From Lingula anatina (lineage: Eukaryota > Brachiopoda > Lingulata > Lingulida > Lingulidae), in assembly GCF_001039355.2 (NCBI RefSeq), contig NW_019775991.1:262662-326661 (forward strand): a stretch of DNA of 64,000 nt, given 5' to 3'. Positions 34,980 to 47,513 of the stretch are shown here, piece by piece. Every line of letters begins with the position of its first letter. Within the stretch, counting starts at the first letter, position 1. Under the pieces are notes generated by a model that searched no databases, was not told where the DNA came from, and was given only the letters and a program-made list of their open reading frames with translations. Made by a program: the position numbers and the translations under genes.

Positions 34980-37900
34980 GGGGGGGGGAGGACATGTGGT
35001 TCAGATCCAGACCCTCCCTCAAGTGCGTTCAGAACTGTATTCGGTGTTTGAAATGCTGTTTTTGTACACACGTGCGCGTGAAAACGTGAAAAATAATCAT
35101 TTTCAACCCGCGACTTTTTAGTCGCTGGTAAATATATTTTGATGAAAATAAAATGCAGAATAACGGTTTTCATTTTGAAAAAAGTGCCTGATAAAAAAGT
35201 ATACCATCCCACAACTGTTTTCCCCTCTCTCTCCCTCACTCTTTCTCTCTCTCTTCCTTCTGTTTGTCTTTTTTCTTCCTGTCTGTCTTTCACCCTTTAA
35301 ATATCTGCGCGTCTTTGTTCTTGCGGTGGTGTTGATGGTTGATTAAAACGGCAATAACGTCTCCTACAGCCATTCCGAAAACGCATGCACGCGCACGCGC
35401 GCGCACACACACACACACACTTTACATTTATTCACACGAAGAAGACCCATCAGCAGCTCACGTGACGAAAGTTTGAAGAGGGGAAGGACGAAGAATAGGT
35501 GACAACAGAACGCTTGATCGAACGCATGTGACACAGTACAGTATCACTATTTACCCTGAATAACAGCGGGTTTGGGTAATTGATCTTGTTAAAGCAATAT
35601 GAGAAACGTACCCGCAGACGACAACAGCACGCGGTTAACCACACAGGATTCGCTGCGTGCCAGCAATAACATCACGGTGCGTTATTACGATATTGCGTGT
35701 TTTGCAAACAAAGTGAATTAACAAAAAACGACTGGCAATTTATCAAATTAATGGCTACATGTAGGTACGGTCCGCCTTCTCTTCACGTATTGCACTGGGA
35801 GAATAATTGATTTGGAAATGAGCGGTTGGGTAATTATGCACATGGATATTTTGATCTAAAAGAAAAAATAATATGAAGTAATAAAAAAAAAAAAAACAAA
35901 ACTCTCGCAACAATTTGTTGTACCAACACTAGATTTTATAAATAAAATATTTGAAAAAAAATTTCACGACAGCAACGCAATACGCACTCACACGCACGTG
36001 CGCACACACCATTTGCTCGATTGGAATTTTTTAAAAAGCGCATTGCAAGCTGAAAAAATATCGTCATCACACAAAAACGAAACATATAAAACACACACTC
36101 ACATGAATATTAATATAACCTGTGAATAGATACTCTACACGTGGCTATATACATTTGCAGCACGAACTTTTCTTTACATTGATTTCTTATAGATAAAAAA
36201 TGAAGGGCCGGCGGTGCGACAAGCACGAGTTAAAAGAAAAAAGTTAGACCGCAAAAACATGTGACTGTACGGAACACGTGATTGAACGGAACACGTAATT
36301 GAACGGAACACGGAACTAATATATCACGGGCTTTGTCAGGGTTACTTTAATTTCATCAAGTTCAGCTCAGCCAAATGACTTGCCTTGGCATTGTGTTTTT
36401 TCTTTATAAGCCTTGCGATAAATAAATCCTTGCAACCCTTTCAAATTGAAAAACGGTCGGCATCGTTATGCACACGAACTACTGTATAGGCTACATATAG
36501 GAATCTACCAATGGACCTATTTTCATTTTTTACTTCTGCCACCACGGAGGAACTTTAATCAGTTCTTGTTTTCATGGTGACACTTTCACGTCAGTCTCAT
36601 CTGGCTCTGATATCCTGGATTAAAGCCAATTGGGGGCCAGTATGACGTCACAGTGTGTCATTATCCTTAATCTTAAGTCTTAACCTTTCCAGGTGAATGA
36701 ACGGGCGCGAATGTAGGCCAGTACAGTTGTAATATGTAACGATCGCCTCAGATCAAACATATATGTTTTTTTAGATATATTTACCCACCGCCTCAATTTC
36801 GCATCAGACAAGCCTCTATATCTGCCACGCACTGAGTGCGCACGTCCCCACAAAAGTGTCACAACCCGCCTGTGCGCACGACAGACAGCCGGGTGCAAAG
36901 AAAACACCGGTGGATGTTTTTCTATTTGTTTATTTACATGTTTTGCAAGCGAATTGTCGGCTTAGCTTTTATAGTATGCAAAATAAAAAAGATCAGTCGC
37001 TAAGCAAATATGACAAGTAGAATAAGTCATCATAAAAGACGTCATTAAACTGATACTCACGACATTTTAAAATCTAAAAAAAAAATCACTGAAACCTTTC
37101 AACCGTGCACGTGTACAACGACATTGTTTTCTCTGATGACACCAGATGGCGTGGGTGTTGTTAACCGAGACCTGGGGAGTGCGTGGCCCCAGACAGCTGT
37201 ATCAGGGGAGTTATAGATGGCCGGCAGCTGGTCTGCTACCTTCCATCATCTCGGTTCAGGCTACTTTCGAGGCCTTTCACATGGAGAAGGCCTCTGTTGT
37301 ACTCTGCTGGAACCGCTTATACTTTTATTCACCATATGGTCAATTGGTCATTGTTCTAAAAGGGTCATTGTTTATGGTCGAATTACCGTAAAAAAAGGGG
37401 GGGGGGGACATTTGAATCGTACATGCCGATTACTTCACTTTTATTTATTTTCAGACTCGTGGTAAAATACACGTGAAGATAATAGTAATAATAGTTACAG
37501 TGAAATGAAATTAATCAAACCAAAATAAAACGGCAGACTGGTTTTCTTAGGGTAACCAAAACAAAAACTGGGGCCTTTAAAAAGTCTGCCACATTTGTTT
37601 CTCACGCTTGTTTTCACAGTGTAATCGCCCAGGATTTACCCCCATACTAAGTGAAATATTTTATTGATTATGTCAAAAAGGTGGGTGACATAAGGTCAAG
37701 ATTGTCTCCGCATATTTAACCCTAACTTAAATAAACAAATAATATAGATCTCCTTCAGCAGCTTGATGTTAACATTAGCATTTGAAGTGTTCTACAACCG
37801 CCAGGTTGCCACATTTGTTCATGAGCACGCGCCACGCGCGAGAGTCCTCACGTGCTGACGGGTATGAAGTGAACTTATGCAGACCACGAATGCTTCTAAA

Positions 37901-40900
37901 AATAGCCAGATAATCTTTAAGTCTCTATTGGTTTGCTCTTTCAACTTTGCTGCTGTGACAAAACAGTGTTGGAGGGGGATTTGAACCGATGCATAAGGAG
38001 GAGAAGGAGACTTAAGATTTCCTGGTCTCAGTTCGTTGTTGATGGTGTGTTTGTGACGTCCAGGCGTCCCTGTTAACGCTGCTCAAGGCTCCAGCGCTAT
38101 GTTTCTCCCTTATGTTTACCAGGGCGTGCCCTACGCTACCAGGAGAGCAAAAGTAAGTCAGAAAGTTGAGCAATTAAGTAGGTGATTTTGAGTGAGGTGT
38201 AACGGTTTTCGCATATCATATAGATATAGCTCGTTGGACTGTGCGTTTCTTTATAATGTTTTAGGGTCGTTTTTAAAAGTACACCTTACCGTGCTCGGCA
38301 CATAGGGTAAAGTCCACTTTCTTTCAGAGATACTTTTTCACAATCTTATCTTTTCTTGATGACGTAGCAGATTTTTTTCTCCTGTCGATTGCCCACCTTT
38401 GAATTACGGTTAAAAATATTCTCCGATATTTTCGGTTGCCTTGATCTGTTGTAGCAGCGGCTCTGGTTGACAGGAAAACCACGAGGTTACTCACGAGGCG
38501 GCTTTTCCCTGTTATTTGTTTTTCTTCTTCTCCGTATTTGTCACTTGAAGAACTATAGCACCATTTGTGTTTGTGGTGACTGCAGCCTATATGAAAGAAG
38601 GCTTACGGTCCAATATTTACAGAATTATATATGTGTTCTCACAGATTAACATTAAGAGTGACCTCAATCACGAACCACCTGTCTTCACGATACCACGACG
38701 AGGACGATGTTTACATTTGTTATCTTAGGTCAAGACAAGGCACCGATCATCATCTTCAAAGTAAACATCGGATTAGGTTCGTCTTGTAATCCCTGTACAG
38801 CAAGCACGTGTCTCCCCCTTACGACGAATACTGCAACGGTCATAACACAGACTGCAAACGTCTGAACTTGTTTAATATAGCTGCGCTGCGCGAAAGGCGC
38901 AAATATTTTTCCTCGTCTTTTTCTCTATTATTTTTCAAGGGCATTTGTTACGCAAGACCCCCCCCCCCACTGTCCTCTAACCGTCCTACTAAAACATTAA
39001 ATACACCGAATTGCAAAATGATTTTGAAATCAGGAAATATATTTAAAAATTCAAAAGATTATTTGAACAGAAGAGAGGTATTGAAAATTAGCTTTTTTTT
39101 TTTTTAGCTTCAGGCCAGAAAACTCTAAAACGAAGTGCAGTATGTTTTTAATAAATGTGTACTAGCAGGTGCACGAAGCAGTGCACCGAAAGGGGCTGGG
39201 GATTTTGTGCAGAAAAATCTGTAATATATGGACCGTATAGAAGGTTTTTTGTATTAAAGATAATCATATTTACACAAAATACCCCTGTACATGTTTTATC
39301 CTTGGTGGCTTAATGCACAGACGTTCATTCCATGTATGGTTTTAAAGCCAAGGGACATATGGACATTGTATATGTATATTGATTAAACTCCTAACCAATT
39401 ACAGTTGGTGGCAAGCAACTGCAGCAAGAGCACCAGCAGCGGCCGAGCTCGGAATGAGCCCGTCCTGGAGTCCAAAGACAGCAAGCCGGTGCCGCCCCCT
39501 GACGGCGGGTACGGATGGGTGATTGTGGTGGCGAGTTTCTTGAACCAGATCCTGAGCATAGGCGTGCCGTTCTCCGTGGGGGTTTACTACGTGGCGTTCT
39601 TAGAAGAGTTTCAAGGCAGCAAAGGGCTAACTGCTTGGATAGGGTCGATTCACACTGGGCTTTTATTTGGAGCAGGTAATAAGAAGGAAATATATACACC
39701 TTATCACCTTTTCACTTATGCCCATATCTAGGTCGCTTTTCTGAGAGGGGGTGGGGGCACGACTAGCAATCGGGTTATCTTTGGAATATTTAGCATGTCA
39801 GATCCTTTGATCAGTATGTTTTTCTTTTGAAATTGGATTCGTAAAAAGAATAGGTAAGTTTGGACAGAACAAAATTAGCACCAAAAATATGTGAGAAGCA
39901 CGTCAACTCATTTTGTAGAGTCTCATTAATTTTTTTTTTTTTTTGAATTTGTACATATTCAGTAATTAAATAAACAAGCATCGGTAGATTTGTACATCGC
40001 GTTTTTAAAGCCAATAATCAGTAATATGTTCATATTTTTCGGACCGCGTGAAAGATGGGTTTCTCATTAAAAATGAACGTATTATTGTGTTTCAGGCCCG
40101 CTGGCGGGAGCAGTCATTAATCGGTTTAGCCACCGCGTGGCGGTCATGATTGGTGGCTTGATGGGAGCAGTTGGTTTTTTCCTCAGCGCATTCTCAACAA
40201 GTCTGTACTATCTCTATGCAAGTTACGGAATTGTGGCAGGTAACATTGTGTGTAAATGCTAAGACCTGACGTTATAGCCCGGTGTATGAAAACTCTGTGG
40301 GGCCACTTCACAGTGAAACAGAATCTGCTCCCCATTACGATTCACACAGGCAGGGGTTTGGGTAACGAAAGTGGGTCAAATGTAGGGCAATTAGAATAAA
40401 ATCAGTGAGGAACGGACCCTGTGCAGGACACCGGTGTGGGTTTGAGGCCCTGACTGTGCCTAGATCGCCGTACATCAAGGAGTTCTAAAACTCCTTGCGT
40501 ACACCAAGACGGTCCTCCCGCCCCATGAAGTAATTGTTTCATGAAAGAATACTGGTTTAAAATAAAGTTGTCGACATTTTATCTTACAAGATTAAAAAGA
40601 CATCGACGTAAATTGCACGATTAAGATGGAAAAAAACGAAACTATCGAGGTGCAGCAGCTGTCACCGCAACAAGACTTTATTACTTCAACATTAAACTTT
40701 TTATAGACCAAAATAAATTATTTGTAATGTCTTCAGCTGTCGTAGATATTTTGCGGATCATTAATGGAAAAAATCGAAACAGTAAATATCTCAAAGTCAG
40801 AAAGCATGTAAGAGCATGTTAGTGCACATATTAATTAACCTCTTTGTTCCAGGAGTCGGGGTAAGCCTTGTTTACGTGCCATCAGTAGTTGTCATCGGAG

Positions 40901-41758
40901 AATGGTTCGAACATCGCCGAAACTTTGCCTTTGGTTTGGCCTCCTCGGGAGTGGGGCTCGGTAACCTGATCATGACTCCAGTGATACAGAAAACAATTGA
41001 CATATTCGGCTGGCGGGGTTCCTTATTCATTACATCCGGGCTCTTTCTACAGTCATGCGTATTTGGTGCCCTGATGAAACCTCTGAATGGCGGGAAAGGC
41101 GCGGAGAAGTTACAAGGGAAGGGTTTGAAAGAAACGTTTCACACGGATATCTTGCACGAGTGGAAGTTCATACTGCTGGCGATCAACCACATTTTGTGGA
41201 ACATTGGATCTCTGATCTACGTCGTTCTCATTCCTGACTACGCGCACATGCACACAGGAACAAACATGGACACGTGTGCCTTTCTCCTCTCGATATTCGG
41301 CGTCGCCAGCTTTACTGGTAGAATTTTGGTAGCTGTGATAACTATAAACAAAAAGATCAGCAGATTTTATTTGTTTCTCACTGCAACTGCAGTTACAGGT
41401 GTCGCCATCGCTCTCGTTCCAACCACCAGAGACTACATTCCGTTAGCTACCTTCAGCGCCATCTATGGGTTGTTTTTTGGCATACAGATTCCTCTTATAG
41501 CTGCTCTTGCGACTGAGATGTTCGGATTAGAGAGGTTACCAAATGTTTATGGCTACTTTATGTTTGGAGATGGAGTTGGGGCCCTTCTAGGTCCCCCGAT
41601 AGCTGGTAGGTCTTTTTTTTACTCCTTATAAAATAACGTTGTGCATATGATGCAATGATTCATTAGCAACATATTTAATTTCTCGTATTTTAAATTTCAA
41701 ATATTTTCAATTAAAAGGGGCGAACAAGCGTATGTAAATTGACGGATGGTAGCAGGAT

Positions 41759-41806
<48 letters not shown>

Positions 41807-42049
41807 ACATTGCTGCTTTTATAAAAATTAACAGATATATATTTACGTTGTTTTACAGGCTGGTTATTTGACCTGACGCAGAGTTTTGAGGCACCATTTT
41901 ATTGCGGTGGAGGAGTCACAATATTCGCGGCGATAATCATACTCCCGATTTCCCTGTCAAAATTATTTCAAAACAGGAAGACCTGCATTAAAAGTATTAC
42001 GAAAAGCGCAAGCAGAGTACCTTTGAAAACGTCCGAATCCTTTGTGTAG
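29489..42049 (+). CDS. SLC16A-like: Monocarboxylate transporter-like protein (SLC16 family), five coding exons
   Basis: Spliced model: 29489-29524, 39405-39675, 40096-40239, 40853-41605, 41859-42049, which gives 464 aa with every junction in phase and GT..AG. Exon 1 encodes only MEKVAYEDQDHQ and is joined across a 9.9-kb intron. Exon 2 carries PPPDGGYGWVIVVASF, the conserved SLC16 motif leading into membrane helix 1. Exon 3 carries helices 2-3 (GPLAGAVINRF.., AVMIGGLMGAVGFFLSAF). Exon 4 carries VVVIGEWFEHRRNFAFGLASSGVGLG, the second SLC16 signature, and the long cytosolic loop. Exon 5 ends the last helices. Length fits the family (about 450-500 aa, 12 helices). SLC16 members move lactate, pyruvate, thyroid hormone, aromatic amino acids or carnitine-like solutes at the plasma membrane; the substrate is not predictable here. 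Exon 1 is the least certain part, though its phase fits exactly. Confidence 0.9.
32031..32213. mobile_element. MITE family A, complete copy
   Basis: Begins 'aggccgcgatcacaaccag' and ends 'ctggttctgaacggggcct', with inverted 'gatcaaatatggc' / 'cacatttgacccgc'. 183 bp. Confidence 0.8.
32508..32636. mobile_element. MITE family C, right half only
   Basis: Matches the right half of 16257-16470 from 'acaagaggaggcgtgt' to the 'gggcatgatccctta' end. The left half is missing. Confidence 0.7.
33871..33928. repeat. (TA)n microsatellite
   Basis: About 29 TA units in the transporter intron. Confidence 0.95.
34614..34792. mobile_element. MITE family E (CAGGCCCGTAGCC ends)
   Basis: Perfect 13-bp terminal inverted repeats CAGGCCCGTAGCC surround 150 bp dominated by G and C runs and 'aaaaagtggaccttttacc'. 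Diverged relatives end near 21697 and 22154. Confidence 0.85.
34935..34979. repeat. (GT)n microsatellite
   Basis: About 22 GT units followed by a G run. Confidence 0.95.
41761..41806. repeat. (CA)n microsatellite
   Basis: About 20 CA units in the last intron of the transporter gene, 50 bp upstream of the final exon. Confidence 0.95.
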
Positions 42050-42327
42050 CTCATTGGCGCCGATTCGTGCAAGGGAAGTCTCCGTTCTTGTAAGGCAATC
42101 TGAAGCATATTGGTAGTCCACGCTGCTACCATGGCCCATTCAAGGACACGGTTTCTCGTTTTGGAGGCTAACAGGAGACGTCTATATACTTCGCACAGCG
42201 AAGGACTTGGAAGTATCTTTAACACCGTGCGGTAGTCAGTTGCCGAACCATGTACTGGCAATTACGTCACAAGGTTATTTCCTCTTTACAAGACCGCTTC
42301 CAACTCTTTAAAACAATAGAAATAAAT

Positions 42328-42504
42328 CCGGTGTGAAAGGAATGGTAGTCCGCTAGGAACCGTAGTCCGTTCTCCATTACTTTGCACAGGTGACATTCGT
42401 CCCCTATGCTAACCCCAATACTCCGACTAACCTTAACCTATGTTAATCATACGGGAACCCGGACTTCAATTCCCGGGACTCCCATTCCTGTTACATGTAC
42501 ACCG
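42328..42504. mobile_element. MITE family F, complete copy downstream of the transporter
   Basis: Terminal ccggtgtgaa is matched by inverted 'catgtacaccg', and the inner 'aggaatggtagtcc' by 'gggactcccattcct'. The interior 'actccgactaaccttaacc' matches the family. Confidence 0.75.
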
Positions 42505-42509
42505 ATTTT

Positions 42510-45200
42510 TTTTTGGCTGTGGTGATCACGGAAGCTCCGTTTAAGATGACATTCGTACATAATAACCAGGCTATGAAGTTAGGATACTGATAAGTATAAG
42601 CCACGATATGACATTGGCCAGAAATTGGAGATATAACTGCTCTAGATCAATGCATGTCGATGAAAGCAATGAAAGGTAGCTTCGCAAGGAATTTGGAATT
42701 TGTTGCAGTGCAGGAAAGGGAGTTGAGGATTGTCAACGAAGGCAGTATATTCTGCAAAAAACTAAAGACAAGCGCAGATATACTGGTAACGAGAATATTG
42801 CCATTTTGCAAATATTTCTCGGGAATTCAATATTTATTTTACAAGATAAAGCGATCGCAACTGTTTGTCTACAATAATTCAAGCTAACATCAAAGTAGTC
42901 CATTTAGATAAATCATGTATTTACCTGTAACCTCGCCACGTATTCCTTGCTATCAAAAAGGTGCACTTTTTGTTTATTTATTTGGACTACTACTGATTTG
43001 ATGACACTATTATGATATTAATGTTACATGTACCATCATGTTATCAAAGATATGCTATTATGTAAACCTGTAGAATACGCGTAAAAATCGAGTTGCCAAT
43101 CCGTGCCTAATAACGTCACTTTTCAACATGTTCTACTAGTAGTAAACATTTCATTAGAAATTTATTGCCTGTCAGACTGCGTAACTATTTATCAATAGCA
43201 AAGAAGCCATTTATACGTACAATTCGTTCGCAACTTTTCGCCTCTTCTCGCGAGACACCACGTGGTCTCGAATGGGAAAATCGGCAAAATGCAATATCAC
43301 TCCGTGGCCGTTACGTCCCACCCATTAATCTGTATTTCTCTTGTTTACAAGGTATATTTTTCTAATTATTTTCAAGTTGCTTTATAATTTTAACGATCAT
43401 ATACTGTAATGGCGGTTATAAAAATTGCCGACTGTTGATAAAATGTTAATTAATAAATGGAAATATTACGCAACGGCAGGCGACATGCAGGGTTCTAAGG
43501 AAATTGCAATATTATTTTGTTAAACTTTATTAATTTTAATAAAATATACTTCAACCAAAACATAAATATTCTGTTGGTTACCTGACTTGAATCTATTCTG
43601 TATCTGTACATCGTTTGGATAAAAAAATTACCGAATATTTTATTATTCCTGTACTTTCTACTGACGAGACATCGCAAATAAACAGAGCAGCTACCGGTAT
43701 ACTAGTCAAAAAAGAAATAAAGTATAGCGCAGCACCTGCGTTATGAATGAATTCCATCCTAGTTTTGATGTTCAAAAATGAATCTGTTAATTGGGAAAGC
43801 AGACTTTTAAAGAACACAAAGGTCCACGACAGAGCTGAAACTAGTACACCAGAAACTGATGGCTGGAGGCCTTTAGACTCAGATGTGACGGCTGCGACGA
43901 ACTGCACTACGTCATCGAACAGATCATTGTGTTTGTTGTGAAACGAGCGTTTTCGGGAACGTAGCAGATAACTATAGCTAATGTTTCAGAATGAAAATAG
44001 ACGTCATTAAGAACGGATATGGGCTAAAAGGGTGATCCATTATCACAAGTTTTCAAACTTAACGTAAGGGGGTATATGCCCCCGGTACGCTTTTGAGAAA
44101 TATTAAAAATGATCCAAAGTGCTGTCAAAGATCATCATTTTTTGCTTTTCATCTATTGCTCCCTAAAGGAGAGGGGACAGAGGTTAAGAAAAAAATCTAC
44201 TCTTTGTAGACTTGTGAAAATGATGATAAAAATGGATGCCCCCTGAGGTACACTTTACAGTGATAAGAATATATTCCATGAAAAACACGAGCTTGGAAGT
44301 CTAACACGTCATCCTAAACGGTGCTGTGTGTGTTTGGGGGTGGGGGGGTGGGGGCTAGGTCGAGCACCTTCAACAAGTCATATTTCGTAAGTTAAAATTT
44401 GCTTACTCTCATGCGTAATTATTTACTTTGCTGTCATCTTCAAGAAGGTTGTAATCATCTTCTGTTTGATGTGTGGAAATCACTGCAGTCCGGATCTTGT
44501 TGGAAGACATTTATTTTAAATTTCAGATACAAAAATGGACACTCGGTATGTACATTGTAATATGGCACCAGTCAGTTTTTTTACCCTTTAAGAGCCAGTC
44601 CACATAAAGTGAACATTTGTGTCGCTGCAGTGACACATATTTTGTGTAACTTTTCAATAATTCTGACTTACATTATTTTCTGCCCTTTTTTTTACTATAG
44701 TATACTCCAATATAGAACGAAATCAAAAGCAATTAAAACGTGATGTAAAACGGCACTGCAAGTATTGCACAAAATGTGTGCACCTGGGGCGTTCTTTTTG
44801 TTCATACTCCACCGTGTTCTTGAGAGCTGCGAGTCCGGCAAACACGTGTTCATCAATACTGTATACATTTCCACCTCTTTTTTTACTCATGGCATATATA
44901 TTGCATTAATTCTATGTGACTAGGTGGGCTTTTATGGGTACAAATCACAGTAGTATAGTCTGTTAATACTGAGCAATTCCCTAAGATAAGAACAATTTTG
45001 CTTGCCAGGCATGCTGGCATCGTTTGCGCTGTAGACCGATTTTACTTCTGCTAGCTAGTCTCCCCAAGTCCTGGAGAGCCAGTGCCGTTGTAAGCGAAGA
45101 CCAAGTCTGCTCTCCATCCTGTCTGTCTGTTCGTTTTCCTGTTTTGATCCGCAACCACATAAATCGACCTAAATCATATAATATCCATCGGTCAAGCTGC
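42510..45200. other. Intergenic between convergent genes
   Basis: No gene recognised. Includes a CpG-bearing patch near 43225-43310 (listed separately) and a G-rich run near 44336. The transporter (plus) and the second galactosyltransferase (minus) point toward each other across this gap. Confidence 0.45.
43246..43255. promoter_or_regulatory. TCTCGCGAGA palindrome
   Basis: Perfect 10-bp palindrome known in vertebrates as a promoter element bound by BANP (earlier linked to ZBTB33/Kaiso), 8 bp upstream of a CACGTG E-box. No gene start is visible nearby, so function is uncertain. Confidence 0.4.
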
Positions 45201-45207
45201 TATCGCG

Positions 45208-45471
45208 CTACAAGTTGCACTTTTCCCAAGGGTAGCATGGTTTACCTTTATAGATAATTGGCGTCCCCTGTTTTCCAATGTCTAATAATAAGTGAGTGTA
45301 GAGAGGTTCGTTCGTAGTCCGTAGTAGTTTATATTTCACGTTATTGAGTCCGTCAATGTGCTGGCGTTTTTTTGCCAGACCCAAGCGTCTGAATCTGAAA
45401 AAATATAAAATTTGGTGATTTTCAATGCAATCGTGTACTATAGAATGTTCACATAAAACTTTTCATGGTTA

Positions 45472-45531
<60 letters not shown>

Positions 45532-47475
45532 GAAGGAATAAATAGAGAAAGAGAAGGAAGGAGAGTGGGAGATTTAGTCACCTTTGAGGGTTCCTGTACG
45601 CCTTCTTATGTTCAACCATAAAATACCTGCCAACCTCACGTGGTGGGCGAATAAAATGGTAGCCGGAATTTTCTATCCTAAAAGAAAAAAAAGAAACAAT
45701 TAGGACAAAAATCAAATGCCGAAATATTAAAATATATTGCTGGTTGTTGTTTAAGTTAATCGTTTCCTTTGGTTCTTTAAAACTTTCTTACAAAAGCAAT
45801 GACATTAGAGTTTAAGACAATTTTCCTGAGCGACATGTAATTTGACGCGTTACTTGTGCCTGCGGAAACCGAGGCTTAGGTATGGAGTGTTGTATTGCGG
45901 TGTCTTCTATGTGACGATTGTACTTTAGCTTTAGTTGCTACGCAAGGCAGCAATCACGAGACATTTATCTCCTTTCGGGTCATTTATTATAATTAACTAG
46001 TTTCCAGTTGATTCCCGCGCCACCTTCCATTTCTCTCTCTACCCTATTCAATCCCCAGCAGCCTTCGCTCCGTTTACATTTCATGCCTCTGTTTAAGGAT
46101 GTATTCCCAGAGATTTAGATCGATCCAGAGATTAAGATTTAGATCGACCTAACTCCCTGGGGGTTCACGCTAAATTGCAGTCAGCCGAGCGCGCACCACA
46201 GTTAATTACCCCCTTACAGCTTTTAGTAGGCGGGAAAGACGCTTAAGCCGGCTAAGCTGACAGTAATCTAGTGAGACTTCCCACAGGAATAGATCGATCT
46301 AAAACCTATGGAAATGGGGTCTTAGTTTCTGTTTACGCATCCTTATGAGGACATGCCAAGCATCTCTACAGAACACATCCCGCTCCTTACTCGTTCATGA
46401 CTGTCATTTAGAGTGACTCAAACATAGATAAAAGTCTGGCGAGGTGTCTCGCCTTGTTTTAAAGTAAACATAGGGCAGGGGGCTCGGGACAAGCACTGCT
46501 TATCAAAAAAGGTGTGCGCAGGGAAGGAGGAACTGTTTGCCTACCTGAAAGCGATGTCGTCGTCTTCACCGCCCCAACCCCAGTACTCATTGGAATAACC
46601 GTTCACGTCCCGGAAATGGGAAATGTTCATTTCCAGTACGCCCCCTATCAGCAAGTTATAAAATCCTCTAAAAATAAATAAAATGAAAAATTAATAAATT
46701 GTATACAGAAAAGTGATATAATAAACAGGTTAGAAATGTGTCGGTTGTGCTATGTCGCAATGTTGGTCCCATTTCGCATTCAGAAGTCTCGAAGGAAAGA
46801 AATGTTTATCTCCATTTAATTATTCATGTAAGGCTCTCGCACGGAACCATTTTACTGACGTTTTCGAAAAACAAATGCGAAGGTAGAACCCCCCCCCCCC
46901 CGCTCTTTATACAAGCACATTAAAATATATAGTGCATGCTTAAGTACGTATATCTTATGACCCTAACATCTAAGAGAGATAATGGATCTTTTGTCGCCAT
47001 AGTTTCAACCACAACAAAGCGCTTCGTTATGAAAGGTACCATGGTAACGTTAGGTGACTTATGAAAATTCCTAGTATTGGAAACGGGGAAAAGGTAGAAA
47101 TTATCACTCACGTATAGTTGAGAGTGCTGACTAAAACTGACATATGTCTTGGCATATAGGGACAGACGTAAAGATTGCGGTCATTTTCTGGGATCAGATC
47201 AGCGTCGTGGAATGTTACACAGTCGAAACTGAATATCTTCTGCGATTCTAAAAACGCTGCGTTCATAATGCGACCTTTATTGAAGGTTTCATTGCCACTC
47301 TGAAAATGTAGAAAAATATGATGGTGATAAAAAGGCACAGTAAAAGTAGCTGCCCAGTCAAAAACAATGGTTGTACTTCCATGTACTTAGACAATTGCTA
47401 CTTTCAAATTAAGTATTTTATATAATTATACCAGTGGTTTCAATTCTTCTGTGTTTACTCTGTGGCCTTTTGTTT

Positions 47476-47513
<38 letters not shown>

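Larger units (their letters stand above)
29525..39404 (+). other. 9.9-kb first intron of the transporter gene
   Basis: Holds family A (32031-32213), half of a family C element (32508-32636), (TA)n, family E (34614-34792), (GT)n and long stretches with nothing recognised (29.5-32.0, 35.4-39.4 kb). The only open frames are short and without support. A CpG-bearing, CACGTG-containing stretch at about 37.8 kb may be regulatory. Confidence 0.6.

Noticed and set aside
37960-38050. Possible tRNA-Leu-like sequence (minus, ggttcaaatcccc with ctTAAgt loop)
   Set aside because: No D-arm or pairing acceptor stem. At best a decayed tRNA-derived fragment.
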